Below are positions 39,334 through 48,648 of a stretch of 64,000 nucleotides of DNA, in pieces (within the stretch, counting starts at the first letter, position 1; every line of letters begins with the position of its first letter). Origin of the DNA: JASJBU01 sp963790775 (GTDB lineage: Bacteria; Pseudomonadota; Gammaproteobacteria; Chromatiales; Chromatiaceae); NCBI GenBank assembly GCA_963790775.1, contig CAWBPR010000005.1, positions 764,915-828,914 of the forward strand. The letters are read 5' to 3'. A model generated the notes under the pieces. The model saw only the letters and a list, made by a program, of their open reading frames with translations, was not told where the DNA came from and searched no databases. The position numbers and the translations under genes were made by a program.

Positions 39334-41700
39334 TCACTCCTTCGATTTTAAGACCTCGATCAGGTCGAGGTGGTCCAGCCGCCGTCTGACCAGCAGGCCG
39401 GAGACGGTAGCAGCGATCATCACGACCAGTGCCGCAAAGGCATAGGTGTGAGGTTCGAGGATAAGCGGCACGCGATACATATCACTTTCCAGTGATTGGG
39501 CAATGAAGCCACAAAGCACATTTCCCAATCCCAGTCCGAGAGGGATCGCCACCAATGTCAACAACGCGAGTTCACCCAGCAGAATGTAGGATATCTCGCC
39601 ACGGGTGAATCCTAGAACCCGCAAGCTTGCGAGCTCTCGGCTGCGTTCAGTGAGTATGATGCGCGCACTGTTGTAAACGACACCTACCGCGATGATACCG
39701 GCAAACAGGGTGGCGACGAATGTCCAGAACAGCATGGTTTCATCCATAGTTCTATGGAAGTTCTCGATCGACCGTTCACGTACAACCGTACCTACGATGC
39801 GGGGCCTTTCCTTCAGTTGCTGGAATATCTCGTTTTTCCGGGAATCGTCGATATAGAGATAGGCGCCTGAAATCGCATTGCCTTCACCCATCAGGCGGTT
39901 GAGCGCCTCGATATCCATATAGGCACCGACGCCCAAGTGCTTACGCACCAAAGCTACAACAGGGATCTGCCGGATTGGTTGGCTGCCTTCCAACACTTCG
40001 ACCGTCACCTGATCTCCGTGCCTGACGCCGAGAATCTCTTTTGCCAGATATTCATTCAGCACGATACCAGCCCGTGGCAGGCTGACGGGTTTCAGATCGG
40101 TATTTACCAACCGCATTATTTCACCCTTGGGTTCAAAGCCGCCGATAGAGAGGCGATAACTGCGATTCTCGTATACCAGGCGCGCAAGTACGGCCCGGAA
40201 TGCCTCGCCATACTCGACACCCGGCAGGCTGCGCAGCTCTGACAGCGCCTTATAAGAAGTGGGGTCACTGAAGAGCAGGAATATATCACCGCGATCTGAT
40301 AAGCCGTAGTGCACATCCATCATGAAAGTGATGGTATCTTCCTGAAAGCGACCGGTCATCAGGATTGCGCAGGCAAAAGCGATGCCCAGTACCGACAGCG
40401 CCGACTTGAACGGTTTGTGACCGATATGACGAAGAATCATGCGTGTGGGCGCAGAGAACAGCCGTTTTAGGCCGAGTGCCTCGATGAAGGTCTGGCGATA
40501 AACCGCTGGCGCCTCCGGACGCATCGCCTCAGCAGGTTGCAATTTTACCGCGATGCGTACCGCCGCGAGGGTGCCGAGCAGGCCTGCCACCGCGGTGAAT
40601 GAAGCGGCTTGCATGATTCTTGAGGGATTCAGCACGAAGTTCAGGAACGGCAGGCGAAAAAGTTCTACAAAGATCTCACTCAAGATAACGCCAAGCCATG
40701 CACCAACCGCCACACCCATGATGATTCCCGCCGTGACGATCAATAGGATCAACTTCAGAAAATGCATGGCAATGGCGAGGTTGCCATAGCCGAATGCCTT
40801 GAGTGCCGCAATCTGTTCGCGCTGAGTACCGACGAGGCGAGTTACGACCACATTCAGTAAAAATGCCGCCACCCCGAGAAAAATGAACGGGAACAGCCCG
40901 GACATGGTCTCCAGTTGCTGAATCTCCTGGGTAAGGAATTTGTGCGAACCCTGATCAGCACGCACAAAAGCACCGGGGCTGCCGTATCGCTTCAGGATAA
41001 TATCGAGACGGTCGATCACCTCCTGCGCATTGGCGTCTCTGGACAGGGTCAGCACTGCAGAGTTGAAGGCGCCTTCCATGTCGTAGGCATGTGACAGTGG
41101 GGTGCGCGCCATCCACATAACGCCGAAACGCTCGTGGTCCATGAACATACCACCAGGAGGCACTTGATAAATGTACTCCGGCGATCCACCAATGCCGACA
41201 ATCTTTAGCTGCTTGCGTTTGCCACGGATAATGATGTGCAGTTTGTCGCCCGGTTGAAAGCCATGAGCCTCGGCGAAGGGCCAGCTGATGACGACCTCAT
41301 CGCTGCGACCGGCCTCAACCAGACGTCCGCTGCGTAGATGAATGCGATTCAGCAGTGGATCGCCGCTGTCCGGGATAGAGGTGACGACACCGACGACCGG
41401 GGCAGAAAAACCTTCGATATCGATAGTCAGTGGAGCCACGACCCGCGTATCGACCTTGTCGACGCCGTTGATCTCGGCGATGCGTTGCCGCAATGATTCC
41501 GGTGCGCGTTTCAAAGGTGCGAAGATTTCGGCAAAGCGGTAGTCGCGGTAGTAGAGCTCACGGCTGAGCTGCAGCGAATCCAGGGTGCTGAGAAACATGA
41601 TAAAGCAGGCGACACCGCTCGCCATGACGGCGGCGATCGCGAACGCCTGTCCTCGAAGACGTTTTAGGTCCCGCCACAATTTACGGTCCAGTGCAACCAT
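39334..41700 (-). CDS. FtsX-type ABC permease, duplicated core
   Basis: 788 residues, about twice the size of MacB-type permeases in this window. Four C-terminal-type FtsX helices occur twice (about 265-400 and 665-780), with extra helices near 20 and 435, and a large periplasmic domain in each half. Loop motifs REQIAALKAFGYG and SRELASLRVLGFT are the coupling helices. Such long permeases serve lipid or peptide export. It starts 2 bases after the ATPase stop, so the genes are co-transcribed. Confidence 0.88.
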   Translation of the reverse strand: MVALDRKLWRDLKRLRGQAFAIAAVMASGVACFIMFLSTLDSLQLSRELYYRDYRFAEIFAPLKRAPESLRQRIAEINGVDKVDTRVVAPLTIDIEGFSAPVVGVVTSIPDSGDPLLNRIHLRSGRLVEAGRSDEVVISWPFAEAHGFQPGDKLHIIIRGKRKQLKIVGIGGSPEYIYQVPPGGMFMDHERFGVMWMARTPLSHAYDMEGAFNSAVLTLSRDANAQEVIDRLDIILKRYGSPGAFVRADQGSHKFLTQEIQQLETMSGLFPFIFLGVAAFLLNVVVTRLVGTQREQIAALKAFGYGNLAIAMHFLKLILLIVTAGIIMGVAVGAWLGVILSEIFVELFRLPFLNFVLNPSRIMQAASFTAVAGLLGTLAAVRIAVKLQPAEAMRPEAPAVYRQTFIEALGLKRLFSAPTRMILRHIGHKPFKSALSVLGIAFACAILMTGRFQEDTITFMMDVHYGLSDRGDIFLLFSDPTSYKALSELRSLPGVEYGEAFRAVLARLVYENRSYRLSIGGFEPKGEIMRLVNTDLKPVSLPRAGIVLNEYLAKEILGVRHGDQVTVEVLEGSQPIRQIPVVALVRKHLGVGAYMDIEALNRLMGEGNAISGAYLYIDDSRKNEIFQQLKERPRIVGTVVRERSIENFHRTMDETMLFWTFVATLFAGIIAVGVVYNSARIILTERSRELASLRVLGFTRGEISYILLGELALLTLVAIPLGLGLGNVLCGFIAQSLESDMYRVPLILEPHTYAFAALVVMIAATVSGLLVRRRLDHLDLIEVLKSKE

Positions 41701-41702
41701 GG

Positions 41703-42488
41703 CTACCAGGCCAGCTCCGATGGCGCCTTTTTGTCGAGATTGGACTCATCACTGATAATTTGGCCATCGCTCAACCGAATGACCCGGTCAGCCATCTGTG
41801 CAATATCCACGTTGTGGGTGATGACGACGGTTGTGGTACCGAGTTCCCGGTTCACTCGTTCGATGGCTTCCAGCACCACAATGCCAGTCTTAAGGTCCAG
41901 CGCGCCCGTCGGCTCGTCGCAGAGCAATACATCGGGGCGCTTGGCAATCGCGCGGGCAATCGCCACCCGCTGCTGTTCACCACCGGACATTTGCGCCGGA
42001 AAATGATCCAGTCGTTCCCCCAGGTGGACCAGCTTGAGCGCTTCTTCGGGAGTAAGGGGGTTTCTCGATATTTCGGTCACCAACGCGACGTTTTCTCGTG
42101 CCGTGAGGCTGGGAATTAAATTGTAAAACTGAAAGACGAAGCCAACGTTTTCTCGTCGGTAACGGGTGAGTAAAGAATCTTTATAGACGGTCAGATCGTG
42201 GTCCTTGTAGCGAACCGCTCCGGTGGTTGGTACATCCAGGCCACCAAGGATATTGAGCAGTGTGGACTTTCCACTGCCCGACGGACCCAGCAGCACGACA
42301 AACTCACTTTCGTGCAGATCAAGGTCGACGCCGCGCAAGGCATGTACCGGCACATCTCCCATCTGATAGGTTTTGGTGATAGCCTCCGCATGGAATACGA
42401 TTGGCGATGAAGACGCGTTCAATTTGAATGTCCCTATACTCTGCTTCAAATATTGATATTCGGGGTGGCATAATCCTGTCAAGATCAA
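41703..42488 (-). CDS. ABC transporter ATP-binding protein
   Basis: 261 residues as opened from ATG 42488; the conserved part begins near residue 30 (VFHAEAITKTY), so a start closer to TTG 42422 is possible. Walker A is GPSGSGKST, the signature is MSGGEQQRVAIARA, Walker B is VLLCDEPTGALD and the switch His is in VITHNVD. It is LolD/MacB-like and partners the permease at 39334-41700 and the adaptor at 37890-39089. It is the first gene of this operon. Confidence 0.9.
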   Translation of the reverse strand: MILTGLCHPEYQYLKQSIGTFKLNASSSPIVFHAEAITKTYQMGDVPVHALRGVDLDLHESEFVVLLGPSGSGKSTLLNILGGLDVPTTGAVRYKDHDLTVYKDSLLTRYRRENVGFVFQFYNLIPSLTARENVALVTEISRNPLTPEEALKLVHLGERLDHFPAQMSGGEQQRVAIARAIAKRPDVLLCDEPTGALDLKTGIVVLEAIERVNRELGTTTVVITHNVDIAQMADRVIRLSDGQIISDESNLDKKAPSELAW

Positions 42489-42724
42489 GTTGACAGTGTA
42501 CTACCTTACAGGTCGTTTAAATATTCCCCTTCCTTCACGATCTACAACCGCTTCTCAACACCAGACTGAAGTCACCCCAGTGTTTTCAATCAATACCTTA
42601 TGTAATGGGGATAAGTGGTTAGTATTGACTTCCCTCCTTTTTAACTACCAAAGCCACACGATATTCATGATGTTTACCAGAAATCCAAACGGTAAGAAAG
42701 TAGGGGAACCACCAACAAAAAGCA

Positions 42725-42913
42725 TTACCTCTCTGCTTCACTTTTGCACTGTTGATAAATAGTTAAGCATTCATTCAAGCAATTGGTATCGTTGTCGCAA
42801 GAGGCTTCAAAACGCTTATTTAATATTTCACAACTGCCGTTGCCCCTTGTGGCTTCTGGTGTTTTGATAACCCCTGTTGCGAAAAGAACAGCAACCACAA
42901 TCATAATCACCAC
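42725..42913 (-). CDS. Possible small Cys-rich membrane-anchored or secreted protein
   Basis: 62 residues: a hydrophobic N-terminus (MIVVAVLFATGVI) then a polar tail with five Cys (C-x9-10-C-x5-C-x3-C-x6-C). The start would be GTG, with no clear ribosome site. The regular Cys spacing hints at a real secreted peptide-like product, but this may be chance. No homologue recalled. Confidence 0.3.
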   Translation of the reverse strand: MVIMIVVAVLFATGVIKTPEATRGNGSCEILNKRFEASCDNDTNCLNECLTIYQQCKSEAER

Positions 42914-43186
42914 AACAGCTACAATAACTCAGAATAAATCCGCTCTGAGACTTGAAGTCATTTGTACCTATATTCATTTCTATTTTTCATCTTGTTCGAT
43001 AATCCATCATGATGGACACTTTAACATCAGTTTTCAGACTACTGGTTCCAAAACTGACATCAATCAAGTTATCCAACGGTATATCACACTGAGTTAGGTG
43101 CAGAACCAAACTTAGGAACGGTCTTGACCAAACCATTTCCTTGGACCTTGGATCAAGGATTATATTGGTGCTTGATGCCTTAACTA
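42914..43186. other. Spacer before the IS630 element
   Basis: No coding frame, RNA or repeat recognised here. Together with 42489-42724 it makes about 700 bases with at most one doubtful small gene between the exporter operon and the insertion sequence. Confidence 0.4.
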
Positions 43187-44340
43187 GTGTACCTCGTCAT
43201 AATTAATGTAACATATGAGTTCTCGCGAGTACTGAGGGCTTCCTATGCGCGTTGCTGTAGAAATTGCTTTGTCTGAGGATGAAATAGCTCATCTTAGCAA
43301 GCTGTCAAAATCACGTTCGATATCAGTACGGCTAGCAGAACGTTCAAGAATTATTCTGCTTGCGGGTGAGGGCATGACCAATGAAGAGATTGGTAACGAA
43401 CTGGGCATAACAAGACAGAAGGCGGGCCGCTGGCGAAAACGGTATGCGGAAAGCGGAATAGACGGTATCAGCCAAGATGCCTCTCGACCCGGACGAAAAC
43501 CAAAGATCAGTTCACGCAAAGTCTCGAAAGTGATTGAACTCACCACACAAACGACACCAGAAAATGCGACACATTGGAGCCAGCGCCTGATGGCTGAGAA
43601 GGTAAACGTTAGCATGTCATCAGTGGGGCGGATATGGAAAAGCCATGGTTTGAAACCGCACCGGTTGAACACATTCAAGCTATCCAATGATAAAGCGTTT
43701 GCTGAGAAGCTGGAGGCTATTGTTGGCCTTTATATGTCCCCACCGGAAAATGCCATCGTATTGAGTTGTGATGAAAAGAGTCAGATACAAGCATTGGATA
43801 GAACACAGCCTGGCTTGCCGATGAAGAAAGGCAGGGTGGCAACCATGACACATGACTATAAACGCAATGGCACCACGACTCTATTTGCCGCACTGAACAC
43901 GCTAACAGGAGAAGTACTGGGTACCTGCACCCAGCGGCATCGACATCAAGAATGGCTGGTGTTTCTACGCAAGATCAATCAATCCACGCCCAAGGATAAA
44001 GACATTCACATTATCTGTGATAACTATGCGACGCATAAACACCCAAAGGTGAAAAGCTGGTTGAGATATCACAAACGTTTCCACGTCCATTTTACGCCGA
44101 CCAGTGCATCGTGGCTAAACATGGTAGAACGATTCTTTCGTGAGTTGACTGATAAGCAATTAAGGCGGGGCGTGTTTGGCAGCGTGAAAGAACTTCAAGA
44201 GTCAGTGATGACATTCATTGAGAATCACAATAAAGCCCCAGCACCTTACATCTGGACCAAGTCAGCAACCGACATCCTGGAGAAAGTGAAGCGCGGGAGA
44301 GAAAATCTCAATAAGTTACAGACTGTTTGACGAGGTACAC
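43187..44340 (+). mobile_element. Complete IS630-family insertion sequence
   Basis: Perfect inverted ends: CTAGTGTACCTCGTCA (43184-43199) and its reverse complement (44328-44343). These include the flanking TA, at 43185-43186 and 44341-44342, the expected target duplication of IS630/mariner elements. The element proper is about 1154 bp and holds one intact transposase. Identical ends and an open transposase suggest recent, possibly active, insertion. Confidence 0.9.
43245..44330 (+). CDS. IS630-family transposase
   Basis: 361 residues. The N-terminal helix-turn-helix (MTNEEIGNELGITRQKAGRW, about 45-64) and a second winged helix bind the ends. The DDE catalytic domain has Asp in LSCDEKSQ (about 177), Asp in ICDNYATH (about 262) and Glu in WLNMVERFF (about 299). 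It has no frame break, unlike many IS genes. The stop lies 10 bases inside the right end of the element. Confidence 0.93.
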   Translation: MRVAVEIALSEDEIAHLSKLSKSRSISVRLAERSRIILLAGEGMTNEEIGNELGITRQKAGRWRKRYAESGIDGISQDASRPGRKPKISSRKVSKVIELTTQTTPENATHWSQRLMAEKVNVSMSSVGRIWKSHGLKPHRLNTFKLSNDKAFAEKLEAIVGLYMSPPENAIVLSCDEKSQIQALDRTQPGLPMKKGRVATMTHDYKRNGTTTLFAALNTLTGEVLGTCTQRHRHQEWLVFLRKINQSTPKDKDIHIICDNYATHKHPKVKSWLRYHKRFHVHFTPTSASWLNMVERFFRELTDKQLRRGVFGSVKELQESVMTFIENHNKAPAPYIWTKSATDILEKVKRGRENLNKLQTV

Positions 44341-44486
44341 TAGAATGTAGACGCGCGGCATTCCCAACAATAGCCCTGACTGTTCCGCTCGCCTGCCAAT
44401 GATAAGTGCGATTGTCAGGTCTGTAATACCAATATCGCCTGCTACTCGGGGTTGAAAGAGTGTATTAACTTTGACCTAAATCACCA

Positions 44487-45449
44487 CTATTCAATGACAT
44501 CGGTCAGTGGTCGGCGTGGTGTCTCCGGTAATCTCTCGGCAGTAAACCCTATCCTCAACAAAATTTGTGGAAACCCTGCAACACCGATTGCATGTTGCAG
44601 CTTCGGACGCAGCGACGCAACCTGTATCGGCTGGTTGAGATACGAAGCTTGTAGCCCAAGATTAGTCGCCAAGAGTAGGACGCGTTGCAGCGCCTGACCC
44701 GCTGTAAGCCAATCTGTCAGTGCATCGCCGGGCGTTCCAAGCACCGCCAACACGGGCGATTGATCAACCAGTTGACTGTCCTTTGCCCCGATGCCGTTGC
44801 CCATATCGAATGATCGCACTACGGTCTTCGCGATCGGCGCAATCAATCCTGGAACGGTAAGTCCATCCCCTTTTCGCCGAGGGTGCATCCACGCAGCCAG
44901 CTCGCGCCGCCAAGACGGATTCGACCATTGAGCAGCATCGCCCTCAGCGACGAGCACTGCTGCATGTTTTCGTAGGCATTCCTCTGTTAACACCTTGAGC
45001 CATGCCTGCTCTTGCTCTGCTGCACCGGTCAACTCGATTAATACAGACTCCGGAACCTTCCTTTCCTCGAAACGTTTCCGATAGGTTCGACGTTTTTCGA
45101 TAGCGGGATAATAGAGGCCAACGTGCAGTTGCCGTTGCTGACCATCGTCGTGTAGGTCCACAATAGCCAATAGATCGTCGTCTTCCTCCTCTGGCAGGAC
45201 GCGGGTGGCTGTTCCTAACCCCGAATTGGCAGCAGCCACGCGTAGATTAAAAAGCACCGCACCACAACTGATGGTCAATTCTCGGTCATCGGGGTCGTTG
45301 ACGGGAAGCGCTCGCGTTCGATCTGCCAGCAAGGCAATTCGATTGTCGGAGATTCGGAATACCCACGGTTGGGTATTATGGCTCGATGGCGCCAGAATGG
45401 CCGCTTCAATGAGCGATTCCAATCTTGCAGCGCTGAGTTTGTCTGTCAT
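44487..45449 (-). CDS. Acg-like nitroreductase-family FMN protein
   Basis: About 320 residues. The N-terminal AILAPSSHNTQPWVFRI and DPDDRELTISCGAVLFNLR are typical of the Acg subgroup of the nitroreductase fold, which has two fused half-domains and may sequester FMN rather than act as an enzyme. The C-terminal half has GQALQRVLLLATNLGL. I chose ATG 45449 because AAGGAG lies 7 bases upstream; the frame opens at 45467. It lies alone, convergent with the IS630 insertion. Confidence 0.83.
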   Translation of the reverse strand: MTDKLSAARLESLIEAAILAPSSHNTQPWVFRISDNRIALLADRTRALPVNDPDDRELTISCGAVLFNLRVAAANSGLGTATRVLPEEEDDDLLAIVDLHDDGQQRQLHVGLYYPAIEKRRTYRKRFEERKVPESVLIELTGAAEQEQAWLKVLTEECLRKHAAVLVAEGDAAQWSNPSWRRELAAWMHPRRKGDGLTVPGLIAPIAKTVVRSFDMGNGIGAKDSQLVDQSPVLAVLGTPGDALTDWLTAGQALQRVLLLATNLGLQASYLNQPIQVASLRPKLQHAIGVAGFPQILLRIGFTAERLPETPRRPLTDVIE

Positions 45450-45511
45450 GTCCATGCTCCTTCCCAACCGTTGATTATTTCTAGAGTGGTGGGAATGCCT
45501 GCAGGCCCACT

Positions 45512-45793
45512 TTATTCAAGCTGAGTTCGTTCAGAAAGACATGGCCAATTATACTCGGTTCGGCGCGGCAGCGACCAGCGCTTGAAACATGATGCCACGG
45601 GTGCGTCGATGTCAGACACTCCATCTTCGGCCATTACCATCAGGCCGATCGCTGCATTGCCCGCGGTGCCATCCGTCAACGCGCTCCACGCTGCCTCCAT
45701 GAAGGCCGATGCGTCGAATTCTGGAGCGATTGGCGCTCGGCCCAAGCCAATCTGAGTGAATGCGGCAATGCAAGGCCAGAGGCTTGCCAACAA
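45512..45793 (-). CDS. Doubtful small ORF or gene remnant
   Basis: 93 codons directly after the M23 peptidase stop. The middle part (ASAFMEAAWSALTDGTAGNAAIGLMVMAEDG) looks protein-like and of the same compositional type as its neighbours; the ends do not. It may be the tail of a decayed gene. No family recognised. Confidence 0.25.
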   Translation of the reverse strand: MLASLWPCIAAFTQIGLGRAPIAPEFDASAFMEAAWSALTDGTAGNAAIGLMVMAEDGVSDIDAPVASCFKRWSLPRRTEYNWPCLSERTQLE

Positions 45794-45799
45794 TGGGCC

Positions 45800-46795
45800 T
45801 CAAGGATCTCTGGCCGTTTGAAGTGCTGGCTGTGCGTTGATCTCGAGTCGTTCATTTCTGACCAAAAACTCACCGTCGAAAGTCAGGAAGACCGGTTCAC
45901 CAGAAAGCAGAGGGCCATCATCTGGCAGGCGCTGCATGTGAATGTGAAGATGGGGTTCCGTGGATTGACCGGAATTGCCGGCCTGGCCGATAACCTGGCC
46001 TTGACTGACCTCGTCTCCCGGTGCGACACGCACGCTGCCGCGTTTGAAGTGCGCAAGCAGCACGGCAAAGCCCCCGCAATGAATCAAGACATGGTTGCCT
46101 TCCAACCGGGACCTGTCTGTTGTGGGCACCGGCATATCCGCCATGCCGTCGGCGGCCTTGCGGACTGTGCCTGAGCACGGCGCATAAACCGTTTCTCCAA
46201 AGATGGCGTATGCGGCCGGATCAGTGGGACGCCACCCCGATGCACGCAGACCCCATTGGCCAAGTTTGATGAGATCGACGCCGTAGGACTGGCCGCGATA
46301 AGCGCGTTGGCGTTCCGTTTCAGGATCAAGGGTGAGGAAATGTCCGTTGATGACGGCGTTCGCGCCACCGTTCACGATGAGATAGTCACCGGCTCCCATC
46401 GGAAAGGCGATATCTACGACGACATCACCGGGTGGCGGGGACCGGCCGTCGAGCGCTGAGAAGATCAGGGACCCGGCCCAAAGTGAGACAGGCGCAAGAA
46501 CCACCATACCCGCCCATTCTGAAACGTCTTTGGGAAACCAAGCAGCCCTCTTGAAGCGCCTCGGGCTACGCCAAATCAGGATCAACAACCAGATAACGAG
46601 GTAGACATAGGGCGTCCACCAGGGCGGCATCATCCAGACCGAGACGAGGAGGAGAGCGCCCAGGACGAGACCGGTAGTGAGGGCTTGGACAACAAAACCC
46701 AACTGGCTGCGGAGGGGTGCAACGATGAGCCAGGCAAGGAGCAGGTGCGGCAGGGCGATCTGCAACCCAATAGCGCTGAGGTCAATGGCGCTCAT
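45800..46795 (-). CDS. Membrane-anchored M23 (LytM-type) peptidase
   Basis: 331 residues. Three or four N-terminal hydrophobic helices (about 12-112) are followed by an M23 domain (about 165-290) with NHVLIHCGG, LLAHFKRGSVRVAPGDEVSQG in part, GNSGQSTEPHLHIHMQ. The later zinc ligand H-x-H (about 284-286) and His249 are present. The first motif reads QSYGVD, where His is usual four residues before the Asp, so metal binding may be altered. Its ATG overlaps the upstream gene's stop (ATGA), so the two are coupled. It probably acts on cell-wall peptides in the periplasm. Confidence 0.8.
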   Translation of the reverse strand: MSAIDLSAIGLQIALPHLLLAWLIVAPLRSQLGFVVQALTTGLVLGALLLVSVWMMPPWWTPYVYLVIWLLILIWRSPRRFKRAAWFPKDVSEWAGMVVLAPVSLWAGSLIFSALDGRSPPPGDVVVDIAFPMGAGDYLIVNGGANAVINGHFLTLDPETERQRAYRGQSYGVDLIKLGQWGLRASGWRPTDPAAYAIFGETVYAPCSGTVRKAADGMADMPVPTTDRSRLEGNHVLIHCGGFAVLLAHFKRGSVRVAPGDEVSQGQVIGQAGNSGQSTEPHLHIHMQRLPDDGPLLSGEPVFLTFDGEFLVRNERLEINAQPALQTARDP

Positions 46796-47643
46796 GGCTG
46801 CGTGATCGCGGACGGAAATCGGATCTCCGTTACATCGGCCCTGAAGAACGGGAAATAGTCGGGCGTCCCCATGTGGTTGCCGCCCTCAACCCGGGTCGGG
46901 AGCCGGTAACCGGCAAAGCGGTGAAACTCGGATAACTCCCCGCCAAATGGTTGCTCGCGGTATTCCTTGTCAGCATTCGCGTTGCTCCAGCGCTGAATGC
47001 GAACGCGGATCGGCGCGCCGCTCCCGTCAACGCAGATGTCCACGGCTTGTTTGAAATCGCCGTTACGGACAATGGCCCGCGCGCTGTTGTCGTCGATAGA
47101 CTGCCAGTGGACATGTGCACTCGGCAAGAGGCTGGCCGGGGCCCAGAACGCAGCTTCGGCAACGACCCGACCGAAGGCCGAGCGTTGGTGGTCAGGGCCA
47201 CCGGCACGCACGATTGGAATGAGGTCAAAGAGCCAAAACCGAGACCAAGAGGTGTGCGGTAGTGTGACGTCGGAACCGCTGATTGGCCCGGTATTCAGCT
47301 TCCACACCAGGCCATAGGGCGGCGCGAGGACCTGGCGCGCGTGCATGGGTCTGTAGTTCGGCTCGTTCTTCGTACCGAGACTGATCTCGCCATTCATCTC
47401 GATCTCGACGATGGTGTAAAGAGGCGCGCCGGGCTGAATGGTATAGTTGAAATAGCGCCGTGCCGGCTCAGGCAGCTTGTCCACCAGGGCGGTATCGTAT
47501 GCGCGATGTGTGGGCCTGGCGGACTTGGCGAGCTGGGTCCAAGCCGCCGTGTCGGCGCGGTGATCAAGATGACGCCATCCAGCCAGTCCCGCAACTAAAA
47601 TGAGAACCGCCGCAATCAGATAAGCAACCCACATTTTTTTCAT
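46792..47643 (-). CDS. DUF6544-like protein with N-terminal membrane anchor
   Basis: 283 residues. An N-terminal helix (YLIAAVLILVAGLAGW) anchors or exports it. The body (LPEPARRYFNYTIQPG, IEMNGEISLG, WSRFWLFDLIPIVRAGG, SAFGRVVAEAAFW) matches my memory of a widespread unknown family (DUF6544/DUF6920). It has no catalytic motif I can name. It is coupled to the M23 peptidase gene and divergent from the CPBP gene, with 161 bases between starts. Confidence 0.65.
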   Translation of the reverse strand: MKKMWVAYLIAAVLILVAGLAGWRHLDHRADTAAWTQLAKSARPTHRAYDTALVDKLPEPARRYFNYTIQPGAPLYTIVEIEMNGEISLGTKNEPNYRPMHARQVLAPPYGLVWKLNTGPISGSDVTLPHTSWSRFWLFDLIPIVRAGGPDHQRSAFGRVVAEAAFWAPASLLPSAHVHWQSIDDNSARAIVRNGDFKQAVDICVDGSGAPIRVRIQRWSNANADKEYREQPFGGELSEFHRFAGYRLPTRVEGGNHMGTPDYFPFFRADVTEIRFPSAITQP

Positions 47644-47702
47644 TCCTATTAGTGTGTATATGGTATTGTTCGTTGGGTGGTGTACCAGGTCAATCTTGGA
47701 TT

Positions 47703-47764
47703 AGTATACGGATAACGCCTGAGCACCCACATTTTCGGAATAGTCTAGGATCAGTTCGTATACT
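47703..47764. promoter_or_regulatory. Inverted repeat in divergent promoter region
   Basis: AGTATACG (47703-47710) and CGTATACT (47757-47764) are exact inverse copies 46 bases apart, between the divergent DUF6544-like and CPBP genes. This is a possible looping or paired operator for both units. No repressor gene is adjacent. Confidence 0.35.
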
Positions 47765-47804
47765 CAACATCGTGGATTGATTAGCGCTACAGAGTGAATC
47801 GAGG

Positions 47805-48644
47805 ATGATATCAGCCTACCCGATCCGTTCGGCGTTACTCTATGTCTTTTTCCTGCTCGCGTTTGGGCTTGCCTGGTCTTTGTTCGCTCTTTTCGTCCTC
47901 GCAACGGATTGGGTCGTGTCGATCTTCGGAGAACTGAGCGGAAGTCACCCTCTTTTCATTTTGGCGGTCTATGCGCCTGCCATCGCGGCGCTGACGATTG
48001 TTGGCGTGATGACCGGGATCCGGGGTATTGGACGATACCTGTCACGTCTCTTCCTGTGGCGGGCCTCACCCTGGTGGTATGCGTTTCTGTTCTTGGGTTT
48101 TCCGATCATATCCTTCATCGGAGCGGCGATAAAAGGAAACGCCGCATCGGCGCCGATGTTTATCGAGCCGATCTCGACGCTGCTGCCGATGATCGGATTT
48201 ATGCTGATTCTCGGTCCGGTCGAGGAAATTGGCTGGCGGGGCTTCGCCCTGCCAATCCTGCAGCGGCACCTGGTGCCGTTCTGGGCGGGGCTTGCCCTCG
48301 GCACGATCTGGGCGGTGTGGCATCTGCCGGCCTTCCTCCTGAGCGGCACGCCGCAAAGTGGCTGGGGCTTCATGCCATTCTTTGCAGGGTCGGTTGCCTG
48401 CAGTATCATCCTGACGGCGTTCTTCAACCAGGCCCGCGGCAGCATCCTGCTCGCCATGCTGTTCCATTTCCAGATGAATAATCCGCTCTGGCCCGACGCG
48501 CAACCTTATGATATGTACGTTTACGTTGCCGCCGCCATCGTCATTTCTTGGCTCAATCGCCGCGCGTTGTTCTCAACAGTGGATGCCGTGACAGAGGTCG
48601 TGCCGTCAAAATTGATTCGGCCTGCAGGAGCGGCCAAGGAATAA
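47805..48644 (+). CDS. CPBP-family intramembrane metalloprotease
   Basis: 279 residues with about eight membrane helices. The Abi/CAAX-prenyl-protease (CPBP) motifs are PVEEIGWRGFAL (E-E-x3-R, about 144), WAVWHLPAF (His about 180) and LFHFQMNN (His about 223). Such proteases act inside the membrane, often on small peptides or in bacteriocin immunity. ATG 47805 follows AGGATG without a strong ribosome site. The serine hydrolase gene begins 5 bases downstream, so they form one unit. Confidence 0.85.
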   Translation: MISAYPIRSALLYVFFLLAFGLAWSLFALFVLATDWVVSIFGELSGSHPLFILAVYAPAIAALTIVGVMTGIRGIGRYLSRLFLWRASPWWYAFLFLGFPIISFIGAAIKGNAASAPMFIEPISTLLPMIGFMLILGPVEEIGWRGFALPILQRHLVPFWAGLALGTIWAVWHLPAFLLSGTPQSGWGFMPFFAGSVACSIILTAFFNQARGSILLAMLFHFQMNNPLWPDAQPYDMYVYVAAAIVISWLNRRALFSTVDAVTEVVPSKLIRPAGAAKE

Positions 48645-48648
48645 TCGG

